Assembly: GCF_002811985.1 (NCBI RefSeq)
Contig: NZ_NPDU01000014.1
Span: 1 to 64,000 of the forward strand
Direction of reading: 5' to 3'
Length of the DNA: 64,000 nucleotides
From: Leptospira adleri
Lineage (GTDB): Bacteria; Spirochaetota; Leptospiria; Leptospirales; Leptospiraceae
The stretch's first letter is position 1. The number at the start of each line of letters is the position of its first letter. Of this stretch, positions 35,067 to 52,619 are shown in pieces. Under the pieces are notes generated by a model. It did no database searches. It worked only from the letters and a program-made list of their open reading frames with translations, and was not told where the DNA came from. Made by a program: the position numbers and the translations under genes.

Positions 35067-35528
35067 ATGCGATTTGCTTTGGCGTTTTTAAAAAAACTGA
35101 ATGAAAAGAATTCGGAGCATAAAGAATATTATACCGTGTTTGTACAAAACCAAGAAATCAAAAAAAATATCGGAAGAATTCTCATCGCCCTTTTTTCGGC
35201 GATTTTCTGTTTTCATTTTTTAATTTTGATCGGAGTCATTCCGTACACGATCGTCTGGGGCGGGAGGCTGGAGAATCTGCAACAGATGTACGGATTCGAA
35301 GCGGTTTCCATTCTTTTGAATTCGTTCTTTCTTTTTGTGATCCTTATGGAACGCAGATGTATACGAAGATACTTTTCGAATTCGGTTCTAAAAGTAATTT
35401 TATGGGGAATGGTCGTTTTGTTTTTCTTGAATACTCTCGGTAATTTGAATTCCCTCAATCAATTGGAAAGCATCGTGTTTACACCGATTACATTTTTGAT
35501 CGCTTTGTTTTGTCTTCTGCTGGTCTGA
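35067..35528 (+). CDS. Four-helix membrane protein, unknown
   Basis: 153 residues. A charged N-terminal 30 residues, then four hydrophobic helices: ILIALFSAIFCFHFLILIGV, FEAVSILLNSFFLFVILMER, VILWGMVVLFFLNTLGNLN and IVFTPITFLIALFCLLLV at the very end. The loop PYTIVWGGRLENLQQMYGFE and NTLGNLNSL resemble small uncharacterised bacterial membrane proteins with this WGGRL loop. The gene ends inside the longer form of the next reading frame. Function unknown. Confidence 0.7.
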   Translation: MRFALAFLKKLNEKNSEHKEYYTVFVQNQEIKKNIGRILIALFSAIFCFHFLILIGVIPYTIVWGGRLENLQQMYGFEAVSILLNSFFLFVILMERRCIRRYFSNSVLKVILWGMVVLFFLNTLGNLNSLNQLESIVFTPITFLIALFCLLLV

Positions 35529-35563
35529 ATCGGAACATTGATAAGCGACATTCTAAAAAAAAA

Positions 35564-36130
35564 ATGAATATGAAAACTGACAAATCGGATTCTTCTTTTA
35601 GGGCGACGGAAGAGAGGGCGGCGGTCGGAAATGTAAATTCGCACGACGCCTTCCTGAAAATGAAAAAGATTCTGTTCGATCCCTTCGGCTTGGAGCCGAA
35701 AAATATACTTATCGAAAAGGAAAGTACGGAATACGGCGCGTGTCGATTCGAGCTGGACGGTTTAAGAATCACTTTTCGAGTCGCGAAAATTACTCCTACA
35801 AAGACCGGTCAGTTTGTTACTCTTTGGAAACGCAAAAAGGAAGGACCGATCGAACCCTATCATATCAAAGACGACGTCGATCGTTATATAATTTTCGTGA
35901 ATTTTCAAAGTCGATCCGGACAATTTATTTTTCCGAAAACGATCCTACACGAAAAAGGAATTCTATCCGGCAAAAAAGAAGGCAAGCGGGGTTTTAGAGT
36001 CTATCCTCCTTGGGACTTGTCGCTTAACAAACAAGCTCAAAAAACTCAATCCTGGCAGTCGGATTATTTTATGGAGAATCTTTCGGACCCGATCCGCGAT
36101 AAGATCAATGTTCGTAAACTTCTTTCTTAA
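35564..36130 (+). CDS. MepB-family protein
   Basis: 188 residues from ATG 35564; a TTG at 35510 would lengthen it and overlap the upstream gene by 19 bases. Core motifs are KKILFDPFGLEPKNILIEKE, GACRFELDGLRITFRVAKIT, FVTLWKRKKEGPIEPYH, RSGQFIFPKTILHEKGILS and GKRGFRVYPPWD, a clear MepB match. MepB is encoded with the MepRA efflux system in Staphylococcus, but its biochemical role is not settled and no efflux pump is nearby here. The 3' end overlaps the SURF1-like gene by 23 bases. Confidence 0.85.
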   Translation: MNMKTDKSDSSFRATEERAAVGNVNSHDAFLKMKKILFDPFGLEPKNILIEKESTEYGACRFELDGLRITFRVAKITPTKTGQFVTLWKRKKEGPIEPYHIKDDVDRYIIFVNFQSRSGQFIFPKTILHEKGILSGKKEGKRGFRVYPPWDLSLNKQAQKTQSWQSDYFMENLSDPIRDKINVRKLLS

Positions 36131-36746
36131 GAGGATGAAATTGGGTTTCAGCCGACGTTTAGTTTTCTTGCTGATCCTGATAAATTTAATTTCTCTTTCC
36201 GGCGATCCCGCTTTATACGATCCGCAGAAGATAATCCTGAGTATCGAAAATCCCGCGAAGAAAAAAAGTTTCACAAAAAAGAATCTTGTCTTATTCGGAA
36301 AACGAAAAGAGTTCGTTTTGATTCGGGGATTCTTTCACGAGTTGGAAGTATTGGAGGAAGCGACTAAAAACGGAGAACGAGGGTTTTTAGTTTTGAAACC
36401 TTTTTCTTTTGTGAGGGAATCCAATCCTTCCTCGGGTTGGCCTTCATGGTATGCGTTAGACGCCGTGCTGGTGAATGTTGGTTGGGTCCCTCTAAACGGA
36501 TTGAATCATAAATATAAAAATTTAAATTATGATGAGCCTTTGTTCAGGGAACCGATAACGATTTACGGGAGGATTCGAAATTCATCGAGTCAAAAAATTT
36601 ATAAAAAATCGGGAGTTATCCTTTTAAAGCCGAGGAGCATTGTCGAACTCTGGGAGGAGATCGACAATAAGAGAAACGTTTCCGATCTTCCTCCCTACGC
36701 CTTAAACGCGCTGCCGATTTGTTTGGATTTGATTTCGAACTTGTGA
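36108..36746 (+). CDS. SURF1-like cytochrome oxidase assembly protein
   Basis: 212 residues. An N-terminal membrane helix (RRLVFLLILINLISLS) is followed by a periplasmic beta domain: EFVLIRGFFHELEVLEEATK, GFLVLKPFSFV and ALDAVLVNVGWVPLNGL. These match the SURF1 pattern of a GxF strand, a Gyxvl.Pl strand and the VLVNRGWVP signature, here with Val for the Arg. SURF1 assists haem a insertion and assembly of cytochrome c oxidase. The second membrane helix usual at the C-terminus is not evident (only a short LPICLDLISNL end). Met10 is an alternative start. It overlaps the MepB-like gene, and no oxidase subunits are nearby. Confidence 0.6.
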   Translation: MFVNFFLKRMKLGFSRRLVFLLILINLISLSGDPALYDPQKIILSIENPAKKKSFTKKNLVLFGKRKEFVLIRGFFHELEVLEEATKNGERGFLVLKPFSFVRESNPSSGWPSWYALDAVLVNVGWVPLNGLNHKYKNLNYDEPLFREPITIYGRIRNSSSQKIYKKSGVILLKPRSIVELWEEIDNKRNVSDLPPYALNALPICLDLISNL

Positions 36747-36841
36747 TTTTTTTTTAGAATGAACTCCATATTCATTCTTTTCGGTTTCCGAGATCGGCCT
36801 TTCGCGGATCCTACCAATCGTCCTTAAAAGTAAAAAAAGTT

Positions 36842-37357
36842 ATGCCCGCACAAAAACTATTGGAATTACTCGCCGACTTAACCTGTCCGATCGATCCTTT
36901 TGTCTTCGCCGGTTTTGGATCTGAATACCAAGAAGAATATTTGTCCAAGAAAGATGATACTTTCGATCTCGAGGATCGTCATATCGAACAATTTTTTCGT
37001 TCTTGCGATATCGAAGAAACCGTCTCTCATCTGTTTTCAATTCTTATAACAAAACCCACCGATTTTTATGAAAACCTGGCAACGAGAAGATCGGACGCTT
37101 GGGATCATTCGGTGAACCTAATGATTTCGAAGGCCTCGGAAAAGAAACCGGAAATAGTCTCGTCGGTTTTTTTACGATCTGCACACGAAAATCCCCGTCT
37201 TCAAAAAAAGATGATCGAATTGCTCGGTTACTTGGACGTAAAGATTTCTTTTCCGATTCTGCAGGAGCTTGAATCTTTGTGGAAGGAATTGGACCAGGAT
37301 GAAAAAGAAATCTTCGATTTTATCCGCTCTGAGTTTTCCAAACAGCGCAATCTCTGA
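36842..37357 (+). CDS. Hypothetical cytoplasmic helical protein
   Basis: 171 residues, no signal peptide. Mostly alpha-helical with an acidic middle (KKDDTFDLEDRHIEQFF) and a C-terminal part resembling HEAT/Armadillo helices: VSSVFLRSAHENPRLQKKMI, then LLGYLDVKISFPILQELESL. No catalytic motif. Start ATG 36842 follows AAAAAAGT without a strong ribosome binding site. Function unknown. Confidence 0.65.
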   Translation: MPAQKLLELLADLTCPIDPFVFAGFGSEYQEEYLSKKDDTFDLEDRHIEQFFRSCDIEETVSHLFSILITKPTDFYENLATRRSDAWDHSVNLMISKASEKKPEIVSSVFLRSAHENPRLQKKMIELLGYLDVKISFPILQELESLWKELDQDEKEIFDFIRSEFSKQRNL

Positions 37358-37665
37358 TTCACTTCGTTTATCAATTCTTGCGGTAATACTAACGGGATAT
37401 AGGCGACCTTTTTTGTTTCTCTTTTTTAAATCGAGAATGGAATGATAATTATATCCGCCTCCTTATAAGTCGGGCCGAGTTTTCAGGGGTTTTTATCGGA
37501 ATAAATTAGAATTTATTATATAAAACATTTGTAATTCACTTTTATTTTCCGGCATTCCAATTTTAAAATTTAATCCGCAAATTTTTTTTTCTCTTTTGTT
37601 GCCACGTTGCAAGAAGGGTCTTGGAGAATTCTGCAAGATCCTTGAAAAATACAGAGGGATTATCA
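37358..37665. other. 308-base AT-rich intergenic region
   Basis: No gene seen. A very AT-rich stretch at about 37498-37570 (AATTTATTATATAAAACA) could hold the promoter of the small exported protein downstream. No exact promoter can be fixed. Confidence 0.5.
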
Positions 37666-38094
37666 ATGAAACAAAAAACTATCTTATTGGTGCTAAGTAT
37701 TCTTCTCTTTCCTGTTTTGGTTTATGGAAAAGGGCCGACTAAATACGTAGCGTCTTTGAAGGATTCGACTCAGCAAAACGTAAACGCAAGAGGAAGTGTG
37801 GATGCGATTCTGGACGACGAAACCAGCAAATTGAAAGTATCCGGATCCTATGAATATTTCGGAACGAACGCGACCGATATTCTCGTTCAAGTCGAGGGCG
37901 CCGCTGCTCCGATTTGTTCCTTCAAACCTCCTTACAACGCGACCAACAGTCCTTGGAAAGATTGGGGTTCTTGCGATTTAAACTTGGATCAGAAGAAAGC
38001 GTTGAACGCCGGTAAGGTTTATATCCTTATCAAAACGATCGGCCGCGAAGACGGACAAGTAAAAGGTACGATCGCTCTCGAGGCAAAAAAGTAA
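37666..38094 (+). CDS. Small exported beta-rich protein (CHRD-like)
   Basis: 142 residues from ATG 37666, with AGAGGGA upstream; the upstream TTG frame is not needed. Signal peptide KTILLVLSILLFPVLVYGKG. The mature part has a repeated strand pattern: KYVASLKDSTQ, ARGSVDAILDDETSKLKVSG, TDILVQVEGA and GKVYILIKTIG followed by GQVKGTIALEAKK. This resembles CHRD-type domains (strand, G-x-A, then GKVYV.i.T...G.i.G.i), though the His motif is absent. Probably periplasmic or outer surface. The CHRD assignment is by pattern only. Confidence 0.65.
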   Translation: MKQKTILLVLSILLFPVLVYGKGPTKYVASLKDSTQQNVNARGSVDAILDDETSKLKVSGSYEYFGTNATDILVQVEGAAAPICSFKPPYNATNSPWKDWGSCDLNLDQKKALNAGKVYILIKTIGREDGQVKGTIALEAKK

Positions 38095-38137
38095 TTACCA
38101 TTTAAGAATTTCCATTAACTAATCGATTGAATTCGAG

Positions 38138-38180
38138 TTTGTCTTAGGCAACCCGAAGCCTAAGGCAAATCCCTTTTTTA
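38138..38180 (+). terminator. Terminator after the exported protein gene
   Basis: TTTGTCTTAGGC (38138-38149) pairs with GCCTAAGGCAAA (38158-38169), with one G-T pair and an eight-base loop, followed by TCCCTTTTTT. A standard intrinsic terminator 44 bases after the stop. Confidence 0.8.
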
Positions 38181-38274
38181 CCGTTCGATCGTCTCGAGCC
38201 TAGTAAAAACGAAGCGATCCGCGGGAAAGGCTTCGTCTACTTTATCAAACTCCAAAGAATAAAGCCGAACTTAT

Positions 38275-38601
38275 ATGAAATATTTTTACTTCGCGGTTTG
38301 TGTCGCGGTCTTTCTGATCGGATGCTTTTTTACTCTGGAAGCTAAATATATGGGTTTTCCTTCTTCCTCAGGAGGAGCGACCGAATTGGAAAGAGCGGAA
38401 AAACCTTTGTTCTATCAATACGGTTCCTTTTGTTTTTTTACCGCCGCCGCTCTTCTGATTCTTTCTTACAAAACAAAAGGATCTCGATCGAGAAATGTTT
38501 TAAGAATCGCAATTCTTCTTTTATTCGTCGTTCTTTCTGCGGTCGCGTATTGGATCGAACTGAAATATATTTCCACCTTGAACGGAGGAGAAGGCGGATA
38601 A
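38275..38601 (+). CDS. Small membrane protein, unknown
   Basis: 108 residues with three hydrophobic helices: FYFAVCVAVFLIGCFFTLEA, SFCFFTAAALLILSYKT and RIAILLLFVVLSAVAYWIEL. A Gly/Ser-rich loop (GFPSSSGGATELERAEKP) follows the first helix. No family is recognised. It converges on the DUF1554 gene. Confidence 0.65.
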   Translation: MKYFYFAVCVAVFLIGCFFTLEAKYMGFPSSSGGATELERAEKPLFYQYGSFCFFTAAALLILSYKTKGSRSRNVLRIAILLLFVVLSAVAYWIELKYISTLNGGEGG

Positions 38602-38790
38602 CGTAAATTTTCCAAACGTTGAAAAAATTTCGGCTTCGATTGAAGCGCGGATATAATGGAAAGATTCTTTCAATACTTCGGGTTTTAAAAAAAAGAAATC
38701 CAATAAGAATCGCCGAAGATCTCCGAAAAAGGGAAGTATTCTATTTTAGAAAATTCGAATCTGATGTTTTATATTCTTATCCTTGTTTGC

Positions 38791-38832
38791 AAAAGGGATT
38801 TGTTCGAAACAAACTTCGGCAAACCCCTTTTT
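38791..38832. terminator. Bidirectional terminator hairpin
   Basis: AAAAGGG (38791-38797) pairs with CCCCTTTTTT near 38824-38833. Inside lies TTTGTT-CGA-AACAAA, giving a two-part hairpin. It sits between convergent genes ending at 38601 (+) and 38839 (-). Confidence 0.6.
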
Positions 38833-38838
38833 TGAATT

Positions 38839-39531
38839 TTACTGTTCTATACAAAGGACTCTCGCTGTCGTATTACAAGTAATTGTTCCGCCGTGAATCG
38901 ACTGAATATCTCTTTCGTTCGGAAGGCCGATTTCTCCTCCATCCCCTGCATCCGCGGAGGTCCAAAAGGCGCAGGATCCGATCGAGCGCCAGTTTCCCTC
39001 TAATGCAGTCCAGATTCCGGTTCCGGCGGTCGTCGCAAAGGAGTTTTGCAACAAATTTGCGGGAAGGAAGTCGAAGAGTCGTCTGCTGTTGGTTCTAAAT
39101 ACGACGGTCGTTCCATCCGTCCTTCGATATTCCGTATCAGCTTTTAGAACCCAGTTCGTTTGTCCGTCCCCTAAGCCGTTAAAGTTTGCATCCACGTTCA
39201 TGGACGCAATCCTAGTGCTGTCCGGATTCCCTATTCCCGTAACGAGAAGCGCTTTGAATCTTCCCGTTGTGCCTAGTCCGGCCGGTTTTTGTGTTTCACA
39301 AAAATTATCCGCTCCGCTAACTCCGCCGAGGTTTCCGTTGTGAGCGTCGGTCGTCACGAAAAGATATCGAAAGCCGCGATTGTTAAGCGAAGTCGCCGAT
39401 GTAGATTCGACGCTTTGTTTGAACATGAGTAGATTCAAAATATCCGAATCTTTGGAATTACTTTCTCCCGAACAAGATATATTCAGGAAAACGAATAGGA
39501 GGGTCAGTAGTGTTTTGATTCTCGTTTTCAT
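38839..39531 (-). CDS. DUF1554-family lipoprotein
   Basis: 230 residues. Lipoprotein signal MKTRIKTLLTLLFVFLNISC, then a short Ser/Asp-rich linker. The DUF1554 domain (about 50-230) has RYLFVTTDAHNGNLGGVSGA and DNFCETQKPAGLGTTGRFKA, then a second block near the end with WTSADAGDGGEIGLPNERDI and CNTTARVLCIEQ. The paired Cys at FC and LCIEQ likely form a disulfide in this C-type-lectin-like fold. DUF1554 is common among Leptospira surface lipoproteins; the role is unknown. Confidence 0.85.
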   Translation of the reverse strand: MKTRIKTLLTLLFVFLNISCSGESNSKDSDILNLLMFKQSVESTSATSLNNRGFRYLFVTTDAHNGNLGGVSGADNFCETQKPAGLGTTGRFKALLVTGIGNPDSTRIASMNVDANFNGLGDGQTNWVLKADTEYRRTDGTTVVFRTNSRRLFDFLPANLLQNSFATTAGTGIWTALEGNWRSIGSCAFWTSADAGDGGEIGLPNERDIQSIHGGTITCNTTARVLCIEQ

Positions 39532-40032
39532 ACTTGAGCTAACCGAAGCGAAAATTTCGTTTTTCAGGATCCGAAAAAAACAAAAGGCCGGCTTATAAAA
39601 GAGGTCTTAGGTTATGATTCGTAATTCTTCGTTAGGTGATAATCGCTCAAACTCGTTTCAAAACGGATGCAGAAAGTTGGAAGAATCGTAGTCGATCGAG
39701 ATAAGATCCGTTTTGAAATATCTTTGTCCGATTCGATTGGCATAGCGATGTTAATTTTAGATTTTCGAAGAATCGTGAATCAGGAAGGATTGCGCGGATA
39801 CGGATAACGTATGAAAGCGACAAGACCCGAAAGAAAGGCGCCGACATAGCGATGTTTCTATAATTCTACAAAGATCACGCAGTAAAATTCTTCCGGCGCA
39901 ACGGGTCTTCAAAAAAGTAAATCCCGATTTTATCGGAGAATACGCTTCAAGTCCGCGCAACTGTTTTTTAGGGAAGAATCCCTTTGTCGGAACAATTCAC
40001 TCGATCAAAACGAGCTTGCTTTTTTTAAAAAT
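39532..40032. other. 501-base intergenic region
   Basis: Only short open frames (under 70 codons) on both strands with no recognisable product. A short direct repeat CATAGCGATGTT occurs at about 39740 and 39845. It may hold a decayed gene, but I cannot identify one. Confidence 0.5.
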
Positions 40033-40893
40033 TCATTCGAGGGCGATCTCCAGAACGACCGGACAATGATCGGAAAGTCCTCTTTCGCTTTCCGGAATTC
40101 CGTCAAATTCTCCGTCGTCTTCGGGAAAAGGGAATTGTCTGAAGTCCGCGTTCGAAATCGAAAGATCCGTCAAAATAAAATCGATCAAAGATTCGTGTCC
40201 CCAGCAGGTCTGTTTCGTATAACGTCCCGGATTTTTCAGATCCAAGCCTTTTGAAAGAAGATTCCAGGATCGATTGTCCTTTCCAAGAGGAGAATTCATA
40301 TCGCCCAGAAGAAAATAATTCTTCTTTAATTTAAGAATTTTGTTCAAAACGTCGAGTTGTCTGGAGCGGAGTTTTTTGTCTTTTTTAGAATTTCCAGCCT
40401 TGAGATGCACTCCCAGGAAGGAATAATTCTGATTTCCGATGGATAAAACGGCTTCTACTCCGCCTCTCAGGCCCGGTTCTAAGGAAAGAACGGAGTAGTG
40501 GACCGCGTCCACGGTTTGAAATTTATTTTTCCAGCAGATTGCGACCCTTTGATCGTATCCTGCGATTGTTTTCGTAAGGGAGCAGGCAAAGGATGTGGGA
40601 AGAATTTTCCAGATCGCTTCTTCGTTTTCGACTTCCTGAAGAGCGATGATATCCGGATCGATCTTGGAAAGATGCGTTCTGATTTTTTCAAAGTCGGAAT
40701 CTTTTCTCGGGATTCTTCCTTTTGGAAATTTTTTCCCGTCTCCGACCTCGTCGTAGAGAAACATCGCGTTGAAACTCGCGAGTTTTAGTTTCAAATCCTG
40801 TGCCTTGAGCGATTCTATATTCAGTAGCGCTGCAAAAAAGAGAAGAATCTTCCAAAAAATTCGAGCGGATAGAAGAGGTTGAATGAGAAACAT
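40033..40893 (-). CDS. Exported endonuclease/exonuclease/phosphatase (EEP) family protein
   Basis: 286 residues from ATG 40893, with TAAGGAG upstream; the longer frame to 40962 lacks support. Signal-like MFLIQPLLSARIFWKILLFF through LKAQ, then the EEP fold: LKLASFNAMFL (Asn metal ligand), DIIALQEVENEEA (catalytic Glu), FLGVHLKAGNSKKDKKLRSR, YFLLGDMNSPLG (Asp and Asn), and RGLSDHCPVVLEI (terminal Asp-His). All catalytic residues are present. The family includes sphingomyelinases, DNases and inositol phosphatases. The KLRSRQLDVL and GDMNSPLG region looks more like secreted nuclease/phosphatase members than sphingomyelinase C, so the substrate is open. Confidence 0.82.
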   Translation of the reverse strand: MFLIQPLLSARIFWKILLFFAALLNIESLKAQDLKLKLASFNAMFLYDEVGDGKKFPKGRIPRKDSDFEKIRTHLSKIDPDIIALQEVENEEAIWKILPTSFACSLTKTIAGYDQRVAICWKNKFQTVDAVHYSVLSLEPGLRGGVEAVLSIGNQNYSFLGVHLKAGNSKKDKKLRSRQLDVLNKILKLKKNYFLLGDMNSPLGKDNRSWNLLSKGLDLKNPGRYTKQTCWGHESLIDFILTDLSISNADFRQFPFPEDDGEFDGIPESERGLSDHCPVVLEIALE

Positions 40894-41053
40894 CGAAAGA
40901 AAAAACTCCTTAGACGGTCCAGGTTTCCAAACTTTCCGTTTTTTGAATCCTTGTTTTATCAAAAAAGTTTGTTTTTTCTCGATGTTCCCCTTGGATCCGG
41001 AATATTTTTTTTTATAGTTTCAGAACTTTTTTTAAAACAGATGAAACTTTTGT

Positions 41054-41067
41054 AATTGATATCAATT
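41054..41067. promoter_or_regulatory. Perfect palindrome upstream of the ACIII operon
   Basis: AATTGATATCAATT is a 14-base perfect palindrome about 125 bases before actA. Its half site TTGAT resembles those bound by FNR/CRP-type regulators, but the usual four-base spacer is missing. CCAATATTGG at 41160-41169 is a second short palindrome closer to the start codon. Role as operators is inference. Confidence 0.35.
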
Positions 41068-41190
41068 CTCAAATAACCTTCAAAATAAACGCAAAGAAAA
41101 GGCCCCGGATCTTCGTTTACTTGCAATTTTTCACAGAGACAAAAATCCTGTTACCAATACCAATATTGGATTCATAGGGACTTCATACGA

Positions 41191-41697
<507 letters not shown>

Positions 41698-41715
41698 CCG
41701 GGAGTAATACTAAGC

Positions 41716-46725
<5,010 letters not shown>

Positions 46726-46739
46726 GAGCAGCGACAAGA

Positions 46740-47321
<582 letters not shown>

Positions 47322-47326
47322 GAATC

Positions 47327-48550
<1,224 letters not shown>

Positions 48551-48562
48551 AGAGGAAGAAGA

Positions 48563-49042
<480 letters not shown>

Positions 49043-49071
49043 TTCCGCAACCGTTACAACCATTAGAAAGT

Positions 49072-49108
49072 TCCATGCCTCTTCGAAAGGAGGGCATGGA
49101 TTTTTTTT
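49072..49108 (+). terminator. Rho-independent terminator of the act operon
   Basis: TCCATGCC (49072-49079) pairs with GGCATGGA (49093-49100), with a 13-base loop, followed directly by eight Ts (49101-49108), 29 bases after the last stop. Confidence 0.9.
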
Positions 49109-49552
49109 ATCTACTTAAATCCGTAAGAAATCTTTTCCTTTAGACCTGCCTCCGATAAACATTCGATCCCTACCGGTTTATTTCATCTGTAATTTTATAG
49201 TCCATAAGCGGTGTCGCCGAAGTCAGTTCTGAGGGTTTGAGATTTGGTGCGAATTTGCGGTTTCTCCGGGGGTTAAAACCGCCTAATTATAGTTAGCCTA
49301 ATGTAAAGAATTATGTTTTTTGGGTATATTCCTTATTTAGTGTATTAGTGTATTCGAAATTTATTAAATATCAATAATTTAACGTTAGGCGCGCTTCGGA
49401 GTCGATCTTTTTTTGGAGAATCGAGCAAGAACCTATTTTTGCTATATAAGCTAATTATAATTGTGCGCGTAAAGAGTTGCCGCCTTATATTTTAGTTTTA
49501 AAATAAACTGAATACTCGGATCGAAGGATGGAACCTTATCGGTCCCAAATGC
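49109..49552. other. 444-base AT-rich intergenic region before the TonB-dependent receptor
   Basis: No gene seen. Contains GCGGTTT (49257-49263) paired with AAACCGC (49276-49282), and a very AT-rich stretch at 49300-49380. It probably holds the receptor promoter. I could not find a clear Fur box. Confidence 0.5.
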
Positions 49553-52354
49553 ATGTCAAATGCAATCAGTTCTAATCGCGGCCTCCAACAAAAATTGATT
49601 TTTCTTTTCTCAGTTATTGTTTCTTTAACTTGGGCGCAAGCGCTCACCGCGAAGACGGCGATAAGGATCACGGTAAATACGGATTCCTTTTCTGATCCTC
49701 CTTCTGAAGTCTGGATACGAGGAAATGGACTTTCGAAAGTTTATCCCTTCGCGGAAAAAAACGAAATAACGGTGGATATTTCTACTTTCGGAAAAGGAGT
49801 CTACGAAGTCATTCTCACGTTAAAGAGCGGGTCTATGGAGCAAAGATCGGTGGATATCGATTCGGATATTCAAAATGTTGAATTTACTATACGTCCTAAA
49901 CGCGGGCCGGGAATCAACGTGATCGGGAAGAGACAGGAAGCAATTCCTAGTTACGTTATGAGTCAGGAAGACGCGGTTCGTATGCCGGGCGGTTTCGGAG
50001 ACGCTGTAAAAGCCGTTCAATCTATGCCTGGAGTGATTCCATTGTTTCAAACCTATACAGGTTCTAGCTTTCAATCCGCGATTCAAACTCTCAATCAAAC
50101 TTCCGGGCTGGTCAAAAACCCGGATAAGCCGAACGGAGAGAGCGGGTTTTTAGTGATGCGAGGGGCGGGAAGCCGGGCCAATCAGTTTTATTTCAACGGA
50201 TTTCCTATGAGTTATCCGTTTCACGCCGATGGATTGACTTCGGTAATTAACAACAACGCGATTCGTTCCCTCGAATTGTATTCAGGCTCCTATTCGGCGC
50301 GTTACGGCTTTGCGACCGGTGGGATCATCAACATCGAAGGTTATAGTAAGCGACATTCCAATCTGACGGTAGGCCATATAAACGCGTTTTTGACGGATGT
50401 ATACGCATATCGCAATATTACAAAAGACTTAAATGTGTCGGTATCCGGTAAAAAATATTATCCGAACGTAGTCTTAGGCGCGGTGCCAAACCTAATTCCG
50501 ACGGAAACATTCCTGAGTGAATACCAGGATTATCAGGCTCGAATCGGTTGGGATATCAATGAAAAACATTCCGTTTCATTTCAAAGTTTCGGCGCGAAAG
50601 ATCGACGCTATCCGTTTAAAGAGTTTAGCGAGTATAATCCTAAAAAAGCCGTCCAATCCATTGCGAGACCTCCTTCTTCATTGGATGCCGCTAGATTGAA
50701 TCGTACTTTCAGAACGGACGCGTTCCAATACGAATGGAAACCGGCCCGTAGCGTTAAAAATACGCTCAATATTTCGCGGAATTATTTTCAGGAACTCACT
50801 GAGAACGGAAGCGATCAGCTCAGTTTGGATATTAAGAAAATCGGTTATCCTCCTTCCCTTTATCACAGGCTGAATACGATAGAAAACGAATATTCAAACG
50901 ATCTAAAGCAGATCGAGAATATAACCGAACTCGAACCGCTGGGCAATAACTGGAAAATTCTCCTCGGAGGTCAGTATAGAGAAACGGAAGCCGGGTTTAA
51001 AGGAAAGATAACGCAATACGATTTCGATCCGAACGTCGCTTTTACTCAAAGGATGATACTCGGCTCGCCGGAAGCACAAGGCGTTTTGAGAGGAGATTCG
51101 GTTCGAACGCGACAGATCGGATATTTTTTCGAAAACCGCTTCCGATTGCGTGAGACGAGTTTGAACCTCGGCGTAAGAAGGGACTACTACGATAAGTCCG
51201 GTGAATGGAAAACTTCTCCAAGAATTTCCCTGTCGCAGGAAATTCCGTATACGCAGTCCAGATTTTTTGCGGGATACGGAAGGCACTTTCAGGCTCCGAG
51301 CGACGTTAGCCGATATTCCTCGAGAACCGGAAACCCTAATCTGAAAATGGAGGAATCCGATCACGCCGAAGTCGGTTGGGATCAAAAAATCGGCAGCCTT
51401 TGGAATTTTAAAATAGAAGGATATAGTAATACGTTTTCGAATCTTTCAGTGGCGGATCCGTATATTAGGGATCCGTATTCTTCGAATCGAAATCTTGTCG
51501 AACAGGCGTTGGATCCGAACGCGAATGTTTCGCTTCTGCGCGCGCAAAATCTGAATTTTTCCAATTCTATGACGGGATATTCCCGCGGAGCGGAGGTATT
51601 TATCAAAAAAGAAGCTCCGACTGAGTCCGGTTTTTACGGATGGCTGTCCTACACTAAGTCGATCACGAAACGAAATCGGAATCTTCCGGATTTGAATCAG
51701 CAGGATTATTCGGACTGGGTTGCAAAAAGCTCATCCAAGGATTTGGTATTTCAGGAGAACGATCCGAACTATTACGCGAACTTTTATCGGGACGGAACCG
51801 CGGATATTCTTTTTAAGAATTCCAAAGAGGAACTTTACGATTTCGATAGAACTCATGTTTTCAATATGGTTCTTGGTTGGAAATTCGGCGACAAGGCTCA
51901 ACTCGGTTTCAAATTCACATATATGACAAATTATGCATATACTCCGATCGTAGGATCCAATTCGCTTAAACTTCACGACAAGCTCGCAGCGTTATTCCCG
52001 GAACTCCAATCGACCCCGGCTCCTCCCGGAAACGACTCGTTTTCGACACGGGTATACGAACCGATTTATTCGGATTACAATCGATCGGCAAGGCTTCCCC
52101 AGTATAGGCAGTTCGACTTAAGATTCGATCGATTTATTTACACCGATTGGGGGAAAGTCACCGCGTACGTCGAACTCGTGAATATTACCGGGAATAGAAT
52201 CGCAACGGGGAGCGGATCCATGGTCCCGCTGTTTCCGTTTGTTCCGAAGGCGAATCCTGAAATGCAGTATATGTATTTGAACGGCCAACCTTCTTTGACA
52301 ACGAATAAAAATAAAATTCCATACTTGAACTTCGGAATCGAATTTCGTTTTTAA
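49553..52354 (+). CDS. TonB-dependent outer-membrane receptor
   Basis: 933 residues. Signal peptide [21 protein letters not shown] small N-terminal beta domain (about 35-110) is followed by a plug domain: [76 protein letters not shown]. The C-terminal 22-stranded barrel ends [14 protein letters not shown] with the terminal Phe used for outer-membrane insertion. Such receptors import iron complexes, cobalamin or other nutrients with TonB energy. The TonB-box near residue 125 ([10 protein letters not shown]) is only suggestive. Substrate unknown. It is followed by the FG-GAP lipoprotein. Confidence 0.9.
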   Translation: MSNAISSNRGLQQKLIFLFSVIVSLTWAQALTAKTAIRITVNTDSFSDPPSEVWIRGNGLSKVYPFAEKNEITVDISTFGKGVYEVILTLKSGSMEQRSVDIDSDIQNVEFTIRPKRGPGINVIGKRQEAIPSYVMSQEDAVRMPGGFGDAVKAVQSMPGVIPLFQTYTGSSFQSAIQTLNQTSGLVKNPDKPNGESGFLVMRGAGSRANQFYFNGFPMSYPFHADGLTSVINNNAIRSLELYSGSYSARYGFATGGIINIEGYSKRHSNLTVGHINAFLTDVYAYRNITKDLNVSVSGKKYYPNVVLGAVPNLIPTETFLSEYQDYQARIGWDINEKHSVSFQSFGAKDRRYPFKEFSEYNPKKAVQSIARPPSSLDAARLNRTFRTDAFQYEWKPARSVKNTLNISRNYFQELTENGSDQLSLDIKKIGYPPSLYHRLNTIENEYSNDLKQIENITELEPLGNNWKILLGGQYRETEAGFKGKITQYDFDPNVAFTQRMILGSPEAQGVLRGDSVRTRQIGYFFENRFRLRETSLNLGVRRDYYDKSGEWKTSPRISLSQEIPYTQSRFFAGYGRHFQAPSDVSRYSSRTGNPNLKMEESDHAEVGWDQKIGSLWNFKIEGYSNTFSNLSVADPYIRDPYSSNRNLVEQALDPNANVSLLRAQNLNFSNSMTGYSRGAEVFIKKEAPTESGFYGWLSYTKSITKRNRNLPDLNQQDYSDWVAKSSSKDLVFQENDPNYYANFYRDGTADILFKNSKEELYDFDRTHVFNMVLGWKFGDKAQLGFKFTYMTNYAYTPIVGSNSLKLHDKLAALFPELQSTPAPPGNDSFSTRVYEPIYSDYNRSARLPQYRQFDLRFDRFIYTDWGKVTAYVELVNITGNRIATGSGSMVPLFPFVPKANPEMQYMYLNGQPSLTTNKNKIPYLNFGIEFRF

Positions 52355-52619
52355 AAAAGATCACGATTCAGAGGAATTGGGCCATGTCGCATAAGAAGCT
52401 AACTTTTCCCGATAGGAGTAGATTCAAATTTTAGAATGCGATTCGGCGCTCCTTGTCCAAAGTTCCTCTTCGCAGAAAGGAGGTCGACATGTCTAATTGA
52501 ACGTTTATAATCGTAGATTTCCTGAGTTATAAGCAGGGTTGTTGATTTCCGTGGATTGACCTACGATTCTCCCTAACGAAGAAATTCCTTGAATGTTCTT
52601 TGATGAAAGGGAGGAAGCC

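Noticed and set aside
38619..38882. 87-codon frame between two convergent genes
   Set aside because: Runs through the terminator hairpin at 38791-38832 and into the DUF1554 gene on the other strand.
49257..49282. GCGGTTT/AAACCGC as a terminator or operator
   Set aside because: Seven-base arms with a 12-base loop and no T-run; too weak to call in an AT-rich region.
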